Source of the DNA: Sipunculus nudus
Lineage: Eukaryota; Annelida; Sipuncula; Golfingiida; Sipunculidae
Direction: 5' to 3'
Length of the DNA: 64,000 nt
Assembly: GCA_026874595.1 (NCBI GenBank)
Contig: CM049320.1
Location: forward strand, 46,760,714-46,824,713
The notes below the pieces were generated by a model that worked only from the letters and a program-made list of their open reading frames with translations, made no database searches and had not been told where the DNA came from. The stretch's first letter is position 1. Every line of letters begins with the position of its first letter. The position numbers and the translations under genes are program-made. Below, one piece after another: positions 49,695-60,470 of the stretch.

Positions 49695-51767
49695 CTAGAT
49701 GAGTCGGAACGACACGAATGCCCCCGCCTTGGGCAAATTAGAAACATTTGTAAAATTTGGAAAATTTTTTAAGTTAAGGAGGTGTCGTATGGTCAAAAGT
49801 AGGTCAGCAAGGGCAAAATGCAAACTCGATTTGTAACGGGTCATTATCAAGCAACACACCAAAAATCATGCCAGGATATGCAGGCATTGTGAAAAAAAGT
49901 CCATACATGTGCATTTTCCATAAAAATTTCTGTCTTTCATGAAATTTTCTATGTTTTGGAGCCGTAAAACAATCAAAAGTAGGTCAAACGGGGTGAAACG
50001 CAAACTCGATCTGTAACTGTCATTATCTGCCCACACAAAAAAAATCAGGGTGGTATCTGCAGGCATTGAGGAAAAAAAGTCAGTACATATGCATTTGTTA
50101 TGAAAATTTATATTTTTCATGAAACTTTCTATGTTCAGGAGCAGTCAAATGGTCAAAAGTAGGTCAACTGAGACAAAACAAGAACTGGATCTGTAACTGG
50201 TCATTATCTGCCTACACACCAAAAATCAGGCCCGTATCTGCAGGCACTGCAAAAAAAAAACCATACATGTGCACCTTTTTATGAAATTTTCTATGTTAGA
50301 GCACCGTCAAACGGTCAAAAATAGGTCAACTGGGACAAAACATGAACTTGATCTGTAACTGGTCTATATCTGCCCACACAACAAAAATCAGGCCAATATC
50401 TGCAGGTATTGTGAAGAAAAGTCTGTACAAGTGTATTTGTCATGAAAATATATATTTTATATGAAATTTTCTATGTTCAGGAGCCGTAAAACAGTCAAAA
50501 GTAGGTCAACCGAGACGAAACGCGAACTCTATCTGTAACTGGTCTATATCTGCCCACACACCAAAAATCAGGCCAACATCTGCATGCATTGCGAAAAAAG
50601 TCTGTACATGTGTATTTGTCATGAAATTTCATATTTTTCATGAAATTTTCTAAGTTAAGGAGCCGTAAAACGGTCAAAAATAGGTCAACCGGGACGAAAC
50701 GCAAACTCGTTCTGTAACTGGTCTATATCTGCCCACACACCAAAAATCAGGCCCGTATCTGCAGGCACTGTGAAAAAAAGTCCGTACATGTGTATTTGTC
50801 ATGAAATTTCATATTTTTCATGAAATTTTCTATGTTCAGGAGCCGTAAAACGGTCAAAAGTAGGTCAACCAGGACGAAACTAAACTCGATCTGTAACTGG
50901 TCTATATCTGCCCACACACCAAAAATCAGGCCAATATCTGCAGGCATTGCGAAAAAAAGTCCGTACATGTGTATCTGTCATGAATATTTCTATTTTTCAT
51001 GAAAATTTCTAAGTTTAGGAGCCGTAAAACGGTCAAAAGTAGGTCAACCAGGACGAAACGCGAACTCGATCTGTAACTGGTCTATATCTGCCCACACACC
51101 AAAAATCAGGGCAATCTCTGCAGGCACTGCGAAAAAAAGTCCGTACATGTGTATTTGTCATGAAATTTCATATTTTTCATGAAATTTTCTATGTTCAGGA
51201 GCCGTAAAACGGTCAAAAGTAGGTCAACCAGGACCAAACGCGAACTCAATCTGTAACTGGTCTATATCTGCCCGCACACCAAAAATCAGGCCAATATCTG
51301 CAGGCATTGCGAAAAAAAGTCTGTAAATGTGTATCTGTCATGAATATTTCTATTTTTCATGAAATTTTCTAAGTTTAGGAGCCGTAAAACGGTCAAAAGT
51401 AGGTCAACCGGGACGAAACGCGAACTCGATCTGTAACTGGTCTATATCTGCCCACACACAAAAAATTAGGCCAATATCTGCAGGCATTGCTAAAAAAAGT
51501 CCGTACATGTGTATCTGTCATGAATATTTCTATTTTTCATGAAAATTTCTAAGTTTAGGAGCCGTAAAACGGTCAAAAGTAGGTCAACCGGGACGAAACG
51601 CGAACTTGATCTGTAACTGGTCTATATCTGCCCACACACCAAAAATCAGGCCAATATCTGCAGGCATTGCGAAAAAAAGTCCGTACAACTGTTTGATTTC
51701 GGAAGGACGGAAGGACGGACATGGGTAATACTATATGCCCCGGCCACTTTGTGGCGGGGGCATAAAA
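49695..51767 (+). mobile_element. Pearl/Helentron-like element with 180-bp tandem core
   Basis: It starts CTAGA, then a small hairpin (gtcggaacgac). It has a subterminal inverted repeat (atgcccccgcc at 49718-49728 against ggcgggggcat at 51753-51763) and a 3' hairpin atgccccggccac/gtggcgggggcat. The core holds about ten 180-bp units with phrases ggtcaaaagtaggtcaacc, aactcgatctgtaactgg, tctatatctgcccacacacc and gaaaaaaagtccgtacatg. The ends follow the same plan as 526-2240 with a wholly different core. No protein is encoded. Confidence 0.8.
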
Positions 51768-51942
51768 AATAGGTTGCAGTGACTAAATTTCAAGTTTCTC
51801 AAGGAGATTCAAGTTTTTCAAAGAGATTTTTTTTAGTTAAGTGGATTTTAATCAGAAAATCGAGGTCTAACTATTACGATTTGTGCCTGCTGGATGGATG
51901 ATGGACAAAGCGTGATTGTTTTAGTTCAGATTTCTTACAGCA
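51768..51942. repeat. Fragment of the 370-bp repeat family
   Basis: Phrases aatttcaagtttctcaagga, ctattacgatttgtgcc and ggatggatgatggacaaag resemble the tail of the 370-bp units. It may be the continuation of the sequence at 49509-49690 into which the Helentron-like element inserted. Confidence 0.5.
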
Positions 51943-53157
51943 GCAGATTACATACTTACAGTGGACATAACACAGACTTACTTCATATGATGCTTGAACC
52001 ACCTGTTGTCTACTTACAGGCAGCAGGTTACAGACTTACAGTGGACATAACATAGACTTACTTCATATGATGCTTGAACCACCTGTTGTCTACTTACAGG
52101 CAGCAGGTTACAGACTTACAGTGGACATAACATGACTTACTTCATATGATGCTTGAACCACCTGTTGTCTACTTACAGGCAGCAGGTTACGGACTTACAG
52201 TGGACATAACATAGACTTACTTCATATGATGCTTGAACCACCTGTTGTCTACTTACAGGCAGGAGGTTACAGACTTACAGTGGACATAACATAGACTTAC
52301 TTCATATGATGCTTGAACCACCTGTTGTCTACTTACAGGCAGCAGGTTACAGACTTACAGTGGACATAACATAGACTTACTTCATATGATGCTTGAACCA
52401 CCTGTTGTCTACTTACAGGCAGCAGGTTACAGACTTACAGTGGACATAACATAGACTTACTTCATATGATGCTTGAACCACCTGTTGTCTACTTACAGGC
52501 AGCAGGTTACAGACTTACAGTGGACATAACAGACTTACTTCATATGATGCTTGAACCACCTGTTGTCTACTTACAGGCAGCAGGTTACGGACTTACAGTG
52601 GACATAACATAGACTTACTTCATATGATGCTTGAACCACCTGTTGTCTACTTACAGGCAGCAGGTTATAGGCTTACAGTGGACAGAACACAGACTTACTT
52701 CATATGATGCTTGAACCACCTGTTGTTTACTTACAGGCAGCAGGTTACGGACTTACAGTGGACATAACACAGACTTACTTCATATGATGCTTGAACCACC
52801 TGTTGTCTACTTACAGGCAGCAGGTTACAGACTTACAGTGGACATAACACCGACTTACTTCATATGATGCTTGAACCACCTGTTGTCTACTTACAGGCAG
52901 CAGGCTACGGACTTACAGTGGACATAACACAGACTTACTTCATATGATGCTTGAACCACCTGTTGTCTACTTACAGGCAGCAGGTTACGGACTTACAGTG
53001 GACATAACACAGACTTAGTTCATATGATGCTTGAGACACCTGTTGTCTACTTACAGGCAGCAGGTTACAGACTTACAGTGGACATAACACAGACTTACTT
53101 CATATTAGCTTGAACCACCTGTTGTCTACTTACAGGCAGTAGGTAACAGACATACTA
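51943..53157. repeat. 80-bp array derived from the exon 1 donor junction
   Basis: Fifteen tandem 80-bp units (phase mark ttcatatgatgcttgaac from 51982 onward every 79-80 bp). Read on the sense strand each unit contains acaacaggtggttcaagcat then catatgaa-GTAAGT and tatgttatgtccact. This matches the last 28 exonic bases and first 23 intronic bases of VPS15 exon 1, apart from a few substitutions. It also has an upstream piece ctgtaacctgctgcct that matches exonic sequence with a short deletion between. Each unit carries three GTAAGT motifs in sense orientation. Confidence 0.92.
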
Positions 53158-53272
53158 CCCAGGGAGCAAACCATTTTTTATCTGACATGGCTTGCCATAT
53201 TTGGTTGTGCGTCATTAACGTGTTCTCTTGGTCCATTTCAATAACACCAAGGTGCACAAAATCTACTGCACA
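53158..53272 (+). repeat. Left terminal inverted repeat of the 9.8-kb transposon
   Basis: Begins cccagggagcaaacc, includes tctgacatggcttgcc and accaaggtgcacaaa, and ends near ctactgcaca. It pairs with 62834-62964 in reverse complement. Confidence 0.75.
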
Positions 53273-53686
53273 GTATTAATTATGAAGCATCAGTTCATTA
53301 CACAACATAGATTCTTTTGCACATTTTTCTTTTTAATTTAATTATTTTTATAAAAACTCAAAGCTCTGCTTATAATTTGTGAAAACAAATCATTCTAGAG
53401 TCAGCCCTATATTAGTAGTAATTTTTGATGAGTCATAGAAGTGTTTTTTCTAATTGAGAATGTTTAAGACAAACATTTACTTTTTCAATGTGTCAGTGCA
53501 TAAATTAAATAAATCATACGTTGTCCATTCTTTTCAATCATCATGAAACAATCATTAAATATTCATTTCCACAGAACTCAATCTGAGAGACAACACATGG
53601 CTGAAACAATCCTTTATTTAAGTAATGATACTAATAATATTCAGTTCACAACTCCAATCTTGAAACTCTGCCTTTACATTACATAT

Positions 53687-56600
53687 CCTCTGGTTCATTC
53701 TCATCACTGCTGTCACAACTGTTTTCACAGAGAAGTTTGGCATATTTTACACATGTACAAGTTTCGGGTTTGCCGTTGCACTTACACCCAATGAAGCAGT
53801 GAACAGACCTCTTGGCCACCGAACAATTGCCATTGCAACCTTTTTTGCATGCACAAAAATCCATTTAGCTACATCCTCAGGCCATGCAGTTTTCGTTTTT
53901 TGAATGGGAACTAATTTATCAGCCTTCACCTTCCATCCATATACAGTTGGGTCAGGGAGCTGGGGGTCAGGCAAGTGTGCAGTTTTGTCAATTATAGTCG
54001 CATTAGCAGCTCGTTTCATGTGAAGACTGAATGCATCTTCGGTAGGAGGCAACATTTTGAGCATTGCAGTGTTACTGTTTAGGAACTTGTGTGCCCTGAG
54101 TTTGTCCAGAGTTTGAAAAGAGTTATTTTGCCACACATCTTGAAAAACTCCTTTGGATCTGGAGCATTATATGGATCATTGACCTCATACACTTTCCCAG
54201 CATCAGGTACTTTTCTGGAATGCTCACCAGACTTCAGACTCTTATCGTTGTATCTGTCACAACATACATGAATCGTCTGTGTATTTTGTGGCACATCACT
54301 AAGAATCAAATTCTTGTATCTATTTACGACTTCAAGAAAAGGAAGGTCTTTCTTAAAAGACCACCGTCGTAGGTTATACATTGCATCAATGATAACAGCA
54401 GTCTTTAATCTCTTTACAGGAAGCTCTGCAATTTGCCTCAACTTGGCTTCCAATTTAAGTACTTTAACAAGAGAAGATTTGGTTCCCGTAGCTCTCATGT
54501 TTCCAATTTCGTCAAGGAGTGAAGGTGGTGAATCAGCACATTCCTGTTTACCAATCCATTCGACTACATCAATGTTACCTCCAGCAGCTGCGACCTGTGC
54601 CATTCTCATCAAGGCAACAATTTTGCTGCTTTTACCCTCCGCTTGCTGCTTCACAATACATTTCTTTTTATTCTGGATATCAAACAATTGCAACTTAACC
54701 ACAAATTTCCTCGTCTCAGTGCTTTGAATGGACCCAAGGAGTGCTTTGTTACCTATTTCCACAACATTGAGTAAATCTTCTTGCACTTGGTCTTCCTCCA
54801 CCTCTCCCGTAGCAATATTCACTATGCTACGGCTTGATGAGGACAATGGGTTGTTCTCAACATCATCTATGATACATTGAACCATTTGTGTATCCTTTTC
54901 AATACGGGCCTTGCCAGATTCATAATGAGGATTTTCTCTCTCTGAATTCATGTTTAACATTGATTTCAGATGGAACGACGCGGCTGCAGTCAATGGTTTT
55001 GTGTATACCCATTTAGCTCTAGCTGCTTCTTTCATCTCAATACCATCCAGTCCGCTGGCTTTCTTTGCCTCAGCATTATACATCTGTTGTAGTAACATGT
55101 CTGGTGAAACAGCATTGTGACTACGGGTACCATTAAATCGTCTGGCCACAAAGTTTTCCTGCCTGAAGGAATCATATACATCAAGTGCAACTGGTTTTAA
55201 CTGCTTTATCTCAGACAAGTATTGTGGCAGGGACTGTTGGCCATACTTGTAATGCCCTGCAGCTGTAAGGTATGGCAGCATATTTGCTGATTCATGCAAA
55301 TGACCTGGCCACTTCCTTTCCCTCTGATAGTACAGGAATCTTAACAATATGTCCGACATATCCATGAAAGATAGCCACAATTTAGCTGTTGGACTTTGGA
55401 TAATCTCCTGTTTAAACGTGTTTAGCTGTTTTCTTAATGCTGCGAATTTAGCACCAGCACCTCGGATTTCCTGCACCTGCTTGGCTGCATTATCTTTATT
55501 GTCCAAAAACATTTGAATGACTCCCACAAATCCTCAGCCCACTTGACATAGTCTTTTCCAAGACACCATTCTTCAAAATTCCTGTAGAATAGTTGCCACA
55601 TTGCTTCGTTTAATAGCTGTATGGCCTGAAGTGTTTGGTAATAATTGGCCTTCTCACCAAACATTTTTCTCACAGACCCCCCTTCACAAAGCCCGGCTGA
55701 TGTGAGAATAATTTCTGCACCAGTGTCTCTCATGATCTTGCAGATTGCTTTCAAAAAGTTGTGGGCTCGATGGAAACCTCCTAAGAGAATAATTACCTTA
55801 CCAAATGTATCTTTTTCATGTTCTCTTATAATCCTGGCAAGTTCATAAGTCGCCTGATCACCTGTGATTATTTTAAACGCATTGTTGAGAAAACATGAAG
55901 CTTAAACCAATCTTTTTATTTCAACCTGTAAAACTGCAGGGTTTGTTGGACTTTGGGGAATCAGTGGAAAGTAACCAACCTGGCTTGCCCTTTGAATAGG
56001 CATGAGTCTTGAGCAAAATGCTGAGAATCCTGGTATGACCTCTTGAGTGAAAGAGATATCTTGGAGGGTTTTCTTCTTATAGTTGAGATTATCAACTGCA
56101 AATACATGAGGTAAGCCAGTGACGTGTGTACTCCATATATTTTCAGGTATGAATACACCATCCTCTTCTTCTTGCTGTATAACACTAATACTTTTGGTGG
56201 TCAGCTGGCGCTGGAGTCTGTCAAAGCTCGTTCCCTGTCCAAACCTATAACTCCAGATTACGAGTGATTTACTTCGTGTTTCGTTGTATAGATAAAGAGC
56301 AGTGGCAATACCGAGGGGTGTCTGCATATTAGTAATATGCTGAAGCAATTGCTGAGCCATCAACAATGCTTTTTTTGGAAGTGTCTCAATCTACATTTAC
56401 TCTGGATTCAGCTTGTGTCATATGAATTTCTTTACCTACTATTATTTTAAGTATACTGAAAAGTTGAAAAAGACAGTCTGGAACGAGCTGAGACGCTGCA
56501 GCAGCTGACATATCCAAGGAATCTGATGTCTTGAGCTTTGTTTTGCAATCCTTCACCTCTTTTCTAAGGATCTTGGCTAAAATAATCATCTCCATTGGCT

Positions 56601-57564
56601 GATCAAGTTTGCTCTCTTTCTCCAGTTTTGAAAGGTTTGCAAGGGTATTACCAAGAGGGACATTAGCAGCACATACAAAGCCTGAACAACTTGTTTCTTC
56701 TAAGATGGCTATCTTTTGACCGAAATGTTTACGTAGCTTATCCTTTAGCTGAGAAGAACAAAAAGCCTCTGAATTTGCAACACCTTTCTCTTGGAGAAAT
56801 GTTGCAAAATCTGTCGCGCAGAGATCTGACTATATATCCCTGAAAATTTGTGAATAGTGGTATTTCTATCCGCTGCACAAGCTCAGATAATGCCTTGTCG
56901 TAAAGAGCCTGCTGTATGGACTTTCCTGTCTTTTTTATCCTTGTATTAAGAAATTTGTTCATACATTATCAAGGCAGCATATATTGTTAGCCACCATATC
57001 ATGTCCTTGGCCTTCAAGCAGCAGGAGAATATCCTTTCGGTCCAGCAGGTTGGCCTTCTGTCTTACCGAGTCTTCTCTATTCTTCGTGGCAATTCTAAAT
57101 GTTGGCCTTTTCTGTCTGTAATATTTTTTACCCCATACTAGACACATCTTCTTTGCTTTAAAAGTAGGCACTGTAGAGCAATTGGAATACCCGTTGCTGC
57201 TTCCTGATTCATTATCTTCTGTACTACTTTCTTTTAGTCTCCGTTTCTTGGCCGGGAGATAACTTTTTCGGTTAATATACCAGTTTCAACATTTATTGTG
57301 CCATTTTGGGGTTTTGTCCAGCCATAAATCATTATTTATATCTGATATATCTGAACCAAGTCTGTCAGCAATGTTGTCACACCTGGTGGAAGCTGCCAGC
57401 CCAAGTTTATCGAAGGTATCTTTCTTTATATTCAAAATACCTTTTGCAGAAGATTGGCAGATGACACATTTATTGTAGTCTGTTTGCTCACTTTTTCGTC
57501 TCTTTGGTTTGGTTAAGGATAGTCAGATGACTTTTGTTTGTTCATTTTCATTCACAATCCCCAT
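53687..57564 (-). pseudogene. Decayed gene of a multicopy invertebrate family, candidate transposase
   Basis: Reading right to left, the pieces in order are as follows. An ATG at 57564. A Cys/His pair (CVICQ near 57470, KWHNKC near 57300) that looks zinc-binding. A Lys/Arg-rich stretch. A long helical region. A GVFIPENIW..FAVDNLN segment near 56150-56080. ITGDQATYELA near 55860. LGGFHRAHNFLKAI near 55775. VIIDAMYN and VCCDRYNDKSLKSGEHSR near 54380-54250. A cysteine-rich tail (FCACKKGCNGNC..CKC, 53700-53865). A polyadenylation signal lies at about 53613. At least two in-frame TGA codons (after KVI near 57525 and after HNKC) and several frameshifts (about 56975, 56810, 56380, 55900, 55520, 54135, 53870) show it is inactive. 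From memory, proteins with this motif order are abundant and uncharacterised in cnidarian and mollusc genomes. A transposase role is inferred only from its position within the inverted repeats. Confidence 0.65.
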
Positions 57565-57759
57565 ACCTGAAAGACATGGTGATGCTTATTTCAAAATGGA
57601 TTTTTTAAAATGTTACTTCAAGTAATAACATCTATTAAATGTTACTGAATATATATATGTAAATAAAAACAAATCAAATGTATCCTTTACAGTATTGTGG
57701 CTGCTTGACTTGGCTGCTTATATGCACTCAAAGAGCATTTGATATTTATAAATTGCATA

Positions 57760-58009
57760 TTACAATTAATTGTCTGCACCAGCATATCATATGTGAAAGA
57801 GGACCACAGTGAACAGAAACAGACACCAGCATAAATGCTGTAATCAACTGCGTAACTAGATATTTCTTTGCACCACAGGTACCATAGTATCCCTGGACAA
57901 TTAACCCCCCCCCCCCCCCCCCCCCAGCTTCGAAGAATAGGATCCCATCTTGAATTCAGATGCAGCGATTTCTTATAAGTATGGGCATATTTAAGGTAAA
58001 GGTCATTCT
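57760..58009. repeat. Nested repeat fragments with poly(C)
   Basis: 57765-57860 (accagcatatcatatgtgaa, cagaaacagacac.agcata) recurs at 60478-60575 and 60590-60660. A truncated hairpin end (catagtatccctggacaatt) is followed by 21 C at 57905-57925. The left copy of the LINE target duplication (AAGGTCATTCT) is at 57999-58009. Confidence 0.6.
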
Positions 58010-59217
58010 TTTTACAAGTATATATATACAAGGTTTGAATGATTTATTGACACAATACATAGTAAGTACATTCACGTGGTATTCTACCTAAGCACATATA
58101 TAAATATAAACTTGTATCAATAGATTGAGCGCAAGCTACTTAAAGCTTATGAAGCTCGCTCCTGAAATTCTAAAGTGGTAATTTTCTGATGCATGGCGGG
58201 GGGGGGGGGGGGGGGGGGGGGGGGGGCTGATGTTAACATATTGGTGACTGAAGTATCATGGAAGATGTGGATAGCATAATGACTATGTTTTTAGTTGTGA
58301 TTTGGAAAGTGTAAGGTGCCAGTTGAGAGGAGAGAAAGAGTTTTGGTGGGTGTGGGATGAGTTTGTCAAAATTGTCAAATTATTTTATGTTAGAATCTGT
58401 TTGAGTTTTCAATAAAGTTTGCTACCGATTCGAATATTTCCTTGTTTGATTTGTCATCTATTTTTGGGACACCAAAAAGTAGAACTTTTAATGGGGTATC
58501 CCTAGGTAAGTATGTTTTTCTAGTGGAGTTATAGAGGTGGCATTGCAGTAGGTAGTGGTTGGGATCTTCTGATGGGTGGCCACATTGACATTTTTTGGTG
58601 TGGCTAATATGTCTTGTGTACATATGATAATTTAGATCACTACATTTCATTCTCATGCGTGCATGGATTATTTGTGATTTTCTGGTTCCCGAGTTGTAGT
58701 ACGTAGGTGTTTTAGTTCTTAGAGCTGATTTTTTCAATTGGTAGTTTAATGAGCCACTTGTCAAGCAAGCTTTCTTATCAAGATCCATTTGGTTCCATAA
58801 TCTGATTGATTTTGGGAGAAAAGAATTGAAATATAAATCAGTTCTTGCTTGTATTGGAGTAAGGTTGTGTATTACAAATCTGGTTTCGTATATGTTACTA
58901 TGTGGAGGTGGAAGAAGAATGCGTAGATACTGCGGACTTTCATTGTTAATCATTTTATGTACAAGGAGGATTTGTTTGTTTTCTCTTCTCTTTTGGAGAG
59001 TTTCCCATCCTGATTCAAGATATAAGAGTTCATGTGATGTTCCTTTACCCCTCCCGTTACAATTCTTGCAGCTATCAGTTGTATTTTTTCAAGTGTCTGG
59101 TCTTGCTCCTGGGTACAGTTGCTCCATAAGATGTTTCCATATTCTAATAGGGGTCTGATATATGAGAAATATATATTTTGTAAGGTTGTTCTATCTAGGA
59201 GATATTTTAACTTGCTT
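58010..59217 (-). mobile_element. 5'-truncated non-LTR retrotransposon (LINE) fragment
   Basis: The minus strand encodes the end of a reverse transcriptase ORF: SYIRPLLEYGNILWSNC, then (after one frameshift near 59060) SHELLYLESGWETLQKRR and a C-terminal Cys/His motif CQCGHPSEDPNHYLLQC, finishing at 58390. A 3' untranslated region with a 29-bp C run (58198-58226 as G on plus) ends near aataaatcattcaaacc. The insertion is flanked by AAGGTCATTCT at 57999-58009 and 59218-59228, consistent with target-primed integration into the ggtcat-rich repeat. The clade was not assigned. The motif pattern is of the CR1/L2/Jockey type. Confidence 0.75.
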
Positions 59218-59228
59218 AAGGTCATTCT

Positions 59229-60470
59229 CATAGGAGAGGTCATGATCCAAATTGAAATATATCTCATATATATATATATGCATGATATTAAAGAAATCTG
59301 TCCTTTAGTATCCAATTTATCATGCTAACAGTGCTGTCAAGTGGCAATGGTGGGGTATTAACAGGTGAAAGCAAGAAAACGACACAAGGTTGCGCCATCT
59401 GTATTCTGCAGAAGAGAAAAAAATCCAAGATTAAACAAAAAAAAAATTTTTAAATTAAAATTAAAAAAAAATTTTTTTAAACTTAAAAATATATATATGC
59501 ATGATATGAAAGAAATCTGTCCTTTAGTTTTCAATTTATGATGCTAACAGTGCTGTCAAGTGGAAATGGTGGGGGTATAAACAGTTGCAAAAGCAAGAAA
59601 ACGACACAAGGTGGTGCCACCTGTATTAGCATAATTGCAGCTGTGACCTTGAAAAAATGCATCAAGGTAATCCATGTTCGAACTTCAGCTAGCCATTGAT
59701 AAGGTGCATCAAACCTGTGGAATTGATGACTGTATTTCAAATTCTTACAAAGTTATTGCGTTAACATCATTTTAACAAGAAAACGACACAAGGTGGCGCC
59801 ACCTGTCTTCTGCAAAAGACAAAGCTATCCGAGATTTTTGGTCATTTTGATTTTTGGATAATTCCATGTATCCCTTAGTGAGAAATTAAAGATTTTGTGT
59901 GAATTTCACCAAATATGGGAATATTCAAGGTCAAGGCAACTCTCATAAGAAAGGTCATGACCCCAATTTAAATAAACATCATTCCTTAACCCATATCTAT
60001 GTATATGCATAATATAAAAGAAATCTGTCCATTAGTTTTTTTACTTATAATGCTCACAGTACTGTCAGGTGGCAATTTGGGGGGTATTAAAAGGCACGAA
60101 AATTAGTAAAGAATGATATGTGGTGCCACCAGTTTCTAAAACATGACAATCCTATCAATGATCTTTGATCAACTTGATTTTGGAATCAATCCATGCAAGA
60201 TTTCTTGAAATATTTAAGAATTTGTGTGATTTTCCCCAAATTTGGACCTATTCAAGATCAAGGACACTCTCCTAGTAAAGGTCATGACCTCATTTTAAAT
60301 AGGTGTCGTCCTCTCACCCATGTCTATACATATACTAAATTTGGTAAAGATCTGTGAAATATTGTTTGAGTTATCACGCCAACAAGATTTATATGCAGCT
60401 GCATCGGCGGCGGCGGCGGGACCCGGGTATGAAATCATAGTATCCCCTGACTTTGTCTGGGGACACAATT
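59229..60470 (+). repeat. tgaccttgacc-rich repeat with 3' hairpin
   Basis: Two near-duplicate units (aaagaaatctgtcctttagt, atgctaacagtgctgtcaag, caagaaaacgacacaaggt) are followed by a GGTGGCGCCACC block at about 59795, a ggtcaagg.cactctc block, a GGC-repeat at 60404-60419 and a terminal hairpin (tatcccctg..ctggggaca, 60441-60465). It is the same family as 19605-20635. Confidence 0.7.
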
